Source: DASTHS01 sp035718085 (GTDB lineage Bacteria > Actinomycetota > Acidimicrobiia > Acidimicrobiales > Palsa-688). From it: DNA of 5,923 nucleotides. Shown piece after piece: positions 1-5,923 of this stretch. The DNA is taken from positions 1-5,923 of the forward strand of contig DASTHS010000200.1 of NCBI GenBank assembly GCA_035718085.1, written 5' to 3'. The translations under genes and the position numbers were made by a program. Every line of letters begins with the position of its first letter. Positions within the stretch are counted from its first letter, which is position 1. The notes under the pieces were generated by a model, which saw only the letters and a list, made by a program, of their open reading frames with translations, was not told the DNA's origin and ran no database searches.

Positions 1-526
1 TGGCCACCGCCTCCTCGTCCACGTCGACGGCCACCACCGACGACGCGCCGAGGCGGGCGGCGGCCACCGACAGGATCCCGCTGCCGCAGCCCACGTCGAG
101 CACGTCGAGGCCAAGGGGCGGGGTGGCGTCGAGGGCGGCGAGCAGCAGCCGGGTGCTCGGGTGGGTGCCGCTGCCGAACACCCCGCCGCTGTCGATGCGC
201 AGCACCAGCCGGCCGTCGCCGACCGCCACGTCGCGCCACGCAGGGGCCACGACCAGGCCTCCCACCTCGACCGGCTCCGCCGTCACCTTCCAGGCGTGGC
301 GCCACGACGGGTCGACCTCCACCACCCGGCCGCCGACCTCCGACGCCACCAGGGCGGCCGCCGCCGGGGTGGGGAAGCTGGCGGTGAGGGTCACCGCGCC
401 GGCGACTTCCTCCTCACCCACGGCGGTGGCGCCTGCTACCCACAGCCGGTCGGCCGCCAGGTCGGCGTCGGCGGTGTCGACGGTGAGCGAAACGACGAGG
501 TCGGGTGCGTCCTCCACAATGGTCAC
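1..526 (-). CDS. prmA: PrmA-type ribosomal protein L11 methyltransferase (N-terminal part, cut by window edge)
   Basis: SAM-dependent methyltransferase of the family that methylates ribosomal protein L11 in the cytoplasm. I translated the minus strand from the GTG at 526-524 and obtained 175 residues before the left edge. Residues 1-65 would be the substrate-recognition domain. Residues 112-125 carry DSGGVFGSGTHPST, matching the PrmA signature of the form D-x-G-x-(A/V)FG-(T/S)GTHP-(T/S)T. Residues 141-152 (DVLDVGCGSGIL) are the SAM-binding motif I, and VDVDEEA at 167-173 holds the acidic residue after strand 2. PrmA proteins are usually near 300 residues, so roughly 100 or more C-terminal residues lie outside. 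The start is uncertain: GTG526 and GTG517 are both in frame and neither has a close Shine-Dalgarno. A GGAAAGG on the minus strand (550-544) lies 17 nt from GTG526 but 8 nt from an in-frame CTG at 535. The gene is divergent from, and directly abuts, the ABC-F gene. A related protein-lysine methyltransferase is the main alternative. Confidence 0.88.
   Translation of the reverse strand, partial: MTIVEDAPDLVVSLTVDTADADLAADRLWVAGATAVGEEEVAGAVTLTASFPTPAAAALVASEVGGRVVEVDPSWRHAWKVTAEPVEVGGLVVAPAWRDVAVGDGRLVLRIDSGGVFGSGTHPSTRLLLAALDATPPLGLDVLDVGCGSGILSVAAARLGASSVVAVDVDEEAVA

Positions 527-527
<1 letters not shown>
515..527 (+). promoter_or_regulatory. Candidate -10 element for a leaderless ABC-F transcript
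   Basis: CACAAT at 515-520 matches four of six positions of the TATAAT consensus and is followed by exactly six bases before the A of the ABC-F ATG at 527. That is the spacing expected if transcription starts on the start codon itself. No Shine-Dalgarno precedes this ATG (the nearest GAGG is about 26 nt away), and no convincing -35 hexamer is seen around 491-498. The element lies in codons 3-4 of the divergent methyltransferase, where Ile3 is the AT-richer ATT; the other two Ile codons in that fragment are ATC. Leaderless mRNAs are known to be common in actinobacteria. The assignment to this gene is inference. Confidence 0.4.
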
Positions 528-2122
<1,595 letters not shown>

Positions 2123-2188
2123 CATCCCCGCGACCAGACGCATGGGATGCATCGGCCGTTGGCGAGGGTTGCCTTTCGCTGGCATCCC
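2123..2188 (+). terminator. Inverted repeats after the ABC-F stop; possible non-canonical terminator
   Basis: GGGATG at 2144-2149 can pair with CATCCC at 2123-2128, just after the ABC-F stop (loop 15 nt). GGGATGC at 2144-2150 can instead pair with GCATCCC at 2182-2188. The two stems exclude each other. Inside the second, 2161-2168 pairs with 2173-2180 around a TTGC loop, five Watson-Crick pairs plus three G-U wobbles, which favours a plus-strand RNA structure. There is no U tract, so this is not a standard intrinsic terminator. It could end ABC-F transcription or shape an upstream leader; chance pairing in GC-rich DNA is possible. Confidence 0.3.
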
Positions 2189-2203
2189 CCCGTGCCCTAT
2201 CCT
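2175..2203 (+). promoter_or_regulatory. Weak promoter candidate for the GGDEF-EAL gene
   Basis: TATCCT at 2198-2203 matches four of six bases of the -10 consensus, including the key T-A and final T. It stands out as one of the few AT-containing hexamers in a spacer that is otherwise GC-rich. The hexamer 17 bp upstream, TTCGCT at 2175-2180, is a poor -35 match (three of six). A start near 2210 would give a leader of about 58 nt before the GTG at 2268. It overlaps the downstream arm of the inverted repeat described at 2144-2188. Confidence 0.35.
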
Positions 2204-2258
2204 GATCGGACGGCGGCCAGCCACGGCACGCGACGGGAGGTGCCGACAGGGGGAGCAC

Positions 2259-2262
2259 GAGG
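2259..2262 (+). promoter_or_regulatory. Ribosome binding site that decides the GGDEF-EAL start
   Basis: GAGG at 2259-2262 lies five bases before GTG2268, and a stronger purine run AGGGGGAG at 2248-2255 lies twelve bases before it. The alternative in-frame ATG at 2283 has only GGGTGG directly against it, which is too close. The in-frame ATG at 2142 would add 42 residues of unrelated, proline- and arginine-rich sequence and lies upstream of the promoter candidate. Confidence 0.5.
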
Positions 2263-2267
2263 CAGCG

Positions 2268-4778
2268 GTGACCACCGGGTGGATGGCCAGGGGATCGGTG
2301 CCAGCTGCGGATGTCGGCGGTCAGGACGGGTCCGGCGGCCCCGACGGCGCAGCGTCACGCCCGGCCTCGGACCGCGTGCTCGTCGTCGACGACGCCGCCC
2401 CCGACCGCGCCCTGATCACCGCCTTGTTGGCCCGCAGCAGCGATGTCCGGGCCACCGTCTCGGCGTGCGCCAGCCTGGCCGAGGCCCGGGCCATGATCCC
2501 AGAGGTGCAGCCCGACTGCGTGCTGCTCGACCTGCACCTGCCCGACGCCGACGGCGCCGAACTGGTGCGCGAGGTGGTGCGCCTGGCGCCGGGTGCGGCG
2601 GTGGTCGTGCTGACCGGGTGGCAGGACAGCGACGCGGCCGGCGACGCCCTGGCCGCCGGCGCCCAAGACCACCTGCTCAAGCAGGAGATCACCCCAGAGG
2701 TGCTGGGGCGCGCCGTGCGCTACGCCATCGACCGCACCCGCATCCGCCGCGACATCCAGGCCGGGGCCCGCCGCCGCCAGGTGGTGTTCGACTCGGTGCG
2801 GGAAGGGCTGGTGCTCTACGACCTCGACGGGCGGGTCGCCGAGGTCAACCGGGCGGCGTGCGAGCTGCTCGAGCGCGACGCCGACGAGCTGCTCGGCGGC
2901 CCCTTCGTGACCCAGCTCTACCCGACCTTCGACGCCACGGGCCGTCCGCTCGAGCCACACACCGGCGCCGCGGGCGACACGATGCGCACGGGTCTGCCGG
3001 CTCGGGGGCTCATCGGCATGCAGCTGCCGGCGGCCGGGCTGCGGTGGCTCGAGGTGTCGTCGCAGCCGGTCACCATCGACGGGGAGCTCACCGGCGTGGT
3101 GAGCACCATCGTCGACGTCACCGACACCCGCTCGGCCCGCCAGGAGCTCGAGCGGGCACGCGACCGTTTCGCCGCGCTCATCCGGTCGAGCGCCGACCCC
3201 ATGCTCGTCTACGACGCCGAGGGGGTGCTGGCGTTCGCCAGCCCTGCGCTCTCCCGGCTGGTCGAGGTGCCCGACGAGGTCTGGGTCGGGCGCAAGGTCG
3301 AAGACCTGCTCCACCCCGCCGACCGCGCGACCTTCCGTAGCCTGCTGGTGTCGCAGGTCGACATCGCCGGCTCGACCACCAAGCTCGAGTGCCGCTTCGC
3401 GGTGCGGGGCGGAGGCGGCTACCGCCACGTCGAGCTCACCCAGACCAACCTGCTCGCCGACCCCTCGGTGGCCGGCTTCGTGGGCAACGCCCGGGACGTG
3501 ACCGAGCGGGTGGTCATCGCCGACCGGTTGGCCCACGAAGCCCTCCACGACGTGCTCACCGGCCTGCCCAACCGGGCGCTGCTGCTCGACCGCCTCGGCC
3601 ACGCCCTGCGCCGCAGCGAGCGGCGCCGGTCGGTCGCCGCCGTGCTCTACCTCGACCTCGACGGCTTCAAGCACGTCAACGACAGCCTGGGCCATGCCGC
3701 CGGCGACGAGCTGCTCGTCGCCGTGGCCCGCCGTCTCGAGGCGCTCGTGCGCCCCTCCGACACCGTTGCCCGCCTCGGCGGCGACGAGTTCGTCATCGTG
3801 ATGGAGGACGCCGGTGACCTCGCCTCGGTGGCGTCGGTCGCCGAACGGGTCCGCGGCGAGCTGTGCCGCCCGGTGCAGGTGGGCACGCAGTTCGTCGCCG
3901 TCGGCGCCAGCATCGGCGTCGCCATCGCCCACGGTCGCGACCCCGACGCGTTGCTCCAGGAGGCCGACACCGCGCTCTACCGGGCCAAGCGCGCCGGGCG
4001 CGACCGCTTCGAGGTCTACGACGCGACGATGCAGACGGCGGCACGCGACCGCCTCGAGTCCGAGGCGAGGCTGCGGGCGGCGATCGACCGTGGCCGGGTG
4101 CGGGCTGTCTTCCAGCCGCTGGTGCGGGCCACGACCGGCGAGCCCGTCGGCGCCGAGGCGCTCGCCCGCCTCGACGAGGGGAACGGGGTGCTCGTCGAGC
4201 CGTCGGCGTTCATCGCCGTCGCCGAGGAGACCGGCCTGGTCATCCCGCTGGGCGCCGCCATGCTCGAGGCCGGTTGCGCCGAGGCCGCCCAGCGGGAAGC
4301 CCCGCAGTGGATCAGCGTGAACGTGTCGAGTCGCCAGCTCGTCGGCGACGGGTTCGTCGCCTCCGTCGACGAGGCCCTCCGGCGCCATGGGGTGGCGCCC
4401 GAGCGGCTGTGCCTGGAGCTCACCGAGCACACCCTCGTCGCCGTCGACGCCGTCACCCAGCACAGCCTGCAGGGCCTGCGCGAACTGGGGGTGAGGCTGG
4501 CCATCGACGACTTCGGCGCCGGCTGGTCGGGCCTGTCGTACCTGCGGCGCTTCCCGGTCGACCTGGTCAAGATCGACCGGGTGTTCATCGCCGGGCTCGG
4601 CCGTGAGCGAGAAGACGCCGAGGTGGTGCGTGCCGTGGTCGGCCTCGGTCACGCCCTGTCGCTCGAGGTCGTCGCCGAGGGGATCGAAGAAGAGGCCCAG
4701 GCGGTCATGGCCGCCGAGCTGGGGTGCGACTACGCCCAGGGCTACTACTACGGCCGGCCGGCGGCGCGCCCCGTCTGA
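2268..4778 (+). CDS. Receiver-PAS-PAS-GGDEF-EAL c-di-GMP synthase/phosphodiesterase
   Basis: Cytoplasmic signalling enzyme of 836 residues from GTG2268, with no membrane segment. The first 35 residues are a Gly/Ala-rich tail. The receiver domain (36-155) has the acidic pair Asp41-Asp42, phosphoacceptor Asp88 in CVLLDLHLPD, Thr116 and Lys138. A helical linker leads into PAS1 (about 168-290) and PAS2 (about 297-420). The GGDEF domain (425-585) has metal-binding Asp463 in LYLDLDGFK, the N471-D472 and G479-D480 pairs, an intact GGDEF at 504-508 and an inhibitory-site RxxD (R495-D498) exactly five residues upstream. The EAL domain (602-833) has E630-A-L, N685, E717, D747-D748, K768, E804 and Q824, the set expected for metal and substrate binding. 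So the protein could both make c-di-GMP from GTP and hydrolyse it to pGpG, with receiver phosphorylation and PAS inputs choosing between them. The PAS ligands cannot be assigned. The gene is convergent with a histidine kinase 20 bp away, a plausible partner. Which activity dominates in the cell is unknown. Confidence 0.95.
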   Translation: MTTGWMARGSVPAADVGGQDGSGGPDGAASRPASDRVLVVDDAAPDRALITALLARSSDVRATVSACASLAEARAMIPEVQPDCVLLDLHLPDADGAELVREVVRLAPGAAVVVLTGWQDSDAAGDALAAGAQDHLLKQEITPEVLGRAVRYAIDRTRIRRDIQAGARRRQVVFDSVREGLVLYDLDGRVAEVNRAACELLERDADELLGGPFVTQLYPTFDATGRPLEPHTGAAGDTMRTGLPARGLIGMQLPAAGLRWLEVSSQPVTIDGELTGVVSTIVDVTDTRSARQELERARDRFAALIRSSADPMLVYDAEGVLAFASPALSRLVEVPDEVWVGRKVEDLLHPADRATFRSLLVSQVDIAGSTTKLECRFAVRGGGGYRHVELTQTNLLADPSVAGFVGNARDVTERVVIADRLAHEALHDVLTGLPNRALLLDRLGHALRRSERRRSVAAVLYLDLDGFKHVNDSLGHAAGDELLVAVARRLEALVRPSDTVARLGGDEFVIVMEDAGDLASVASVAERVRGELCRPVQVGTQFVAVGASIGVAIAHGRDPDALLQEADTALYRAKRAGRDRFEVYDATMQTAARDRLESEARLRAAIDRGRVRAVFQPLVRATTGEPVGAEALARLDEGNGVLVEPSAFIAVAEETGLVIPLGAAMLEAGCAEAAQREAPQWISVNVSSRQLVGDGFVASVDEALRRHGVAPERLCLELTEHTLVAVDAVTQHSLQGLRELGVRLAIDDFGAGWSGLSYLRRFPVDLVKIDRVFIAGLGREREDAEVVRAVVGLGHALSLEVVAEGIEEEAQAVMAAELGCDYAQGYYYGRPAARPV

Positions 4779-4783
4779 CGTGG

Positions 4784-4808
4784 GGCCGAGCCGCCGGCTC
4801 AGCTGGCC
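4784..4808. terminator. GC-rich hairpin between convergent genes; possible bidirectional terminator
   Basis: GAGCC (4788-4792) pairs with GGCTC (4796-4800) around a three-base loop, and GGCC at 4784-4787 can extend the stem with GGCC at 4805-4808 across a four-base bulge. Just upstream, CCCC at 4769-4772 can pair with GGGG at 4782-4785 over the TGA of the GGDEF-EAL gene. The hairpin includes the stop codon of the minus-strand kinase (4801-4799). No T tract is present on either strand, so Rho-independent function is uncertain; its place between convergent stops is the main argument. Confidence 0.35.
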
Positions 4809-5923
4809 GGCAGCTCGATGGTGACGACCGTGCCCCGGGCGCCGGGCCGGGGGCCGATGTCGATGGCGCCGCCGTGGCGCTCGACGACCCGCTTGCAGAT
4901 GGCCAGGCCCAGGCCGGTGCCGGGGTAGGCCTCTCGGGCCTGCAGGCGCCCGAAGAGGGCGAAGGCCCGGTCGGTGCGGGCCGGGTCGATGCCGATGCCG
5001 TCGTCACTGACGGTGACCCGCCACCGGCCGCCGGCGGCGGGTGCGCCGGTGACGTCGATGCGCGGCGGCGTCGGGGTGAACTTGATGGCGTTGGCCAGCA
5101 GGTTCTGCATGACGAGGGTGAGCATCGACCGGTCGCCGCGCACGGTCGGCAGCCCGCTGCTCGTGATCAACGCGCCGCGCTCGGCGATCGCGGCCGCCAG
5201 GTTGTCGGTGGCATCCGCCACGGTGTCGGCGAGGGCCACGTCCTCGCTGGCCAGGTCGGCCTGCCCGGCCATGGTGTAGGCCCGCAGGTCGTCGATCATG
5301 CGCTGCATGCGCACGGCGGCCTCGTCGATGTTGGTGAGCCACTCGTCGGCCGTCGACCCGGGGGCCGCGCCCACCTCGGTCCGCAGCAGGCGGGCGAAGC
5401 CCGACATCGTGCGCAGCGGCTCACCCAGGTCGTGTGACACCACGTAGCCGAACTGGCGCAGGTCGGCGTTGGCCGCCTCGAGGTCGGCGTTGAGCGCGTG
5501 CAACTCCTCGACGGTGCCGGCGAGCGACCTGCTCAAGGTGAGCACGGCCGTCGACGAGGCGGCGGCCGCCGCGTCGCGGCGGGCCTCCCGGCGGGTGGCG
5601 ACGCTGGCCGCCGCGGTGGCGCCGGCGACGGCCGCCCCGTCGACGAGGGCCAGCGTCAGCGGCAGGTGCCCGACGGTGACCTCCACCGCCACGAGCACCG
5701 CCCCGACCATCGCCCCGGCACCGGTGGCGGCAGCGGGAGCCGCCCGGCGCAGGCCGAGGGCGGTCGCCGCCGCAGACAGGAGGCCGGCGGTCGCCGCCCC
5801 GGCGGTCCCGACGCGCCCTGCCAGCGCCGCCACCACCATGGCTGCCGCCGCGGCCGCCAGGCCCACGACGGCATCCCCGATGCGGGGCCCCGGCCAAGGG
5901 CGCGGCTGCGCCGGGGTGCCGCC
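4799..5923 (-). CDS. Membrane sensor histidine kinase, bacteriophytochrome-family type (5' end uncertain or outside window)
   Basis: Transmembrane sensor kinase that would autophosphorylate and pass phosphate to a response regulator. The frame is open from the right edge (374 codons) to TGA at 4801-4799. Residue numbers here count from the in-frame GTG at 5866. Four Ala/Val/Gly-rich hydrophobic segments (about 2-17, 20-38, 47-66, 68-90) form the membrane part, without a sizeable extracytoplasmic domain. A short coiled coil (115-137) leads to the H-box YVVSHDLGEPLR with His145. The ATPase domain has N-box QNLLANAIKF (254-263, Asn259), G1 DDGIGID (288-294), the F-box around AFALFGRL (301-308) and G2 GTGLGL (316-321). 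The SHDLxEPLR box and the AREAYPGTGLGLAICKRVVE stretch are hallmarks of the kinase type found in COG4251, but no phytochrome, GAF or PAS domain is present. GTG5866 has GGGGA seven bases upstream and may be the true start; otherwise the N-terminus lies outside. The convergent receiver-GGDEF-EAL protein is a candidate target. Confidence 0.9.
   Translation of the reverse strand, partial: GGTPAQPRPWPGPRIGDAVVGLAAAAAAMVVAALAGRVGTAGAATAGLLSAAATALGLRRAAPAAATGAGAMVGAVLVAVEVTVGHLPLTLALVDGAAVAGATAAASVATRREARRDAAAAASSTAVLTLSRSLAGTVEELHALNADLEAANADLRQFGYVVSHDLGEPLRTMSGFARLLRTEVGAAPGSTADEWLTNIDEAAVRMQRMIDDLRAYTMAGQADLASEDVALADTVADATDNLAAAIAERGALITSSGLPTVRGDRSMLTLVMQNLLANAIKFTPTPPRIDVTGAPAAGGRWRVTVSDDGIGIDPARTDRAFALFGRLQAREAYPGTGLGLAICKRVVERHGGAIDIGPRPGARGTVVTIELPAS

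Noticed and set aside
161..526. In-frame N-terminal extension of the ABC-F protein by 122 residues
   Set aside because: The extension is the antisense reading of the methyltransferase gene, is low in recognisable structure, and the family normally begins at the MLQARNLSVEV encoded from 527.
2142..2267. Upstream ATG start at 2142 for the GGDEF-EAL gene
   Set aside because: It would add 42 residues with no similarity to the receiver fold, lies within the inverted repeat, has no ribosome binding site, and precedes the promoter candidate at 2198.
2123..2267. c-di-GMP riboswitch in the leader of the GGDEF-EAL gene
   Set aside because: The leader lacks the conserved core sequence blocks of the known c-di-GMP riboswitch classes, and the hairpins seen do not form their paired architecture.
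2355..4652. Open frame of 765 codons on the minus strand, antisense to most of the GGDEF-EAL gene
   Set aside because: Its translation is a featureless His/Val/Gly/Asp-rich sequence without a domain, as expected for the complement of a high-GC gene whose third positions are G or C. The plus strand over the same span has a complete five-domain protein with conserved motifs.
4724..5437. Plus-strand frame of 237 codons antisense to the histidine kinase
   Set aside because: It is the complement of conserved kinase motifs (H-box, N-box, G1 and G2 on the minus strand), has a Gly/Asp/Val-rich shadow composition and no domain.

Overview
This window comes from a very GC-rich bacterium. GTG starts are common, third codon positions are almost all G or C, and long spurious open frames appear on both strands. 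The protein styles fit a high-GC actinobacterium: an ABC-F protein ending in a 'DDLLDLV' tail, and a REC-PAS-PAS-GGDEF-EAL protein beside a bacteriophytochrome-family-type histidine kinase. My best guess is Acidimicrobiia or a relative, but this is an inference from composition and general resemblance, not from a marker gene. No tRNA, rRNA, mobile element, CRISPR array or long repeat was seen.

Layout from left to right. (1) Positions 1-526, minus strand: the N-terminal 175 residues of a PrmA-type ribosomal protein L11 methyltransferase, cut by the left edge. (2) Positions 527-2122, plus strand: a complete ABC-F protein with two ATPase domains, predicted to act on the ribosome. Its ATG directly abuts the GTG of the methyltransferase, so the two divergent genes share no intergenic DNA. 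A -10-like CACAAT sits where a leaderless ABC-F transcript would need it, inside the methyltransferase gene. (3) Positions 2123-2267: a 145-bp spacer with inverted repeats, a weak promoter candidate and a ribosome binding site. (4) Positions 2268-4778, plus strand: a complete 836-residue c-di-GMP enzyme with a receiver domain, two PAS domains, GGDEF and EAL. All key catalytic residues that I can identify in both enzymatic domains are present. (5) Positions 4779-4798: a 20-bp convergent gap with GC-rich hairpin potential. (6) Positions 4799-5923, minus strand: a membrane-anchored sensor histidine kinase whose frame stays open to the right edge.

Two functional themes are visible. The left half is about translation: an enzyme that modifies a ribosomal protein is placed head to head with a ribosome-associated ATPase. 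The right half is a signalling pair: a membrane histidine kinase convergent with a receiver-controlled c-di-GMP synthase/phosphodiesterase. The kinase is the natural candidate to phosphorylate Asp88 of the receiver and so shift c-di-GMP turnover, although the window holds no direct proof of pairing. I found no clearly undescribed system. The points most worth a second look are the zero-gap divergent start with its leaderless promoter geometry, the dual intact GGDEF/EAL enzyme beside a likely kinase partner, and the unassigned alanine-rich membrane region of that kinase.
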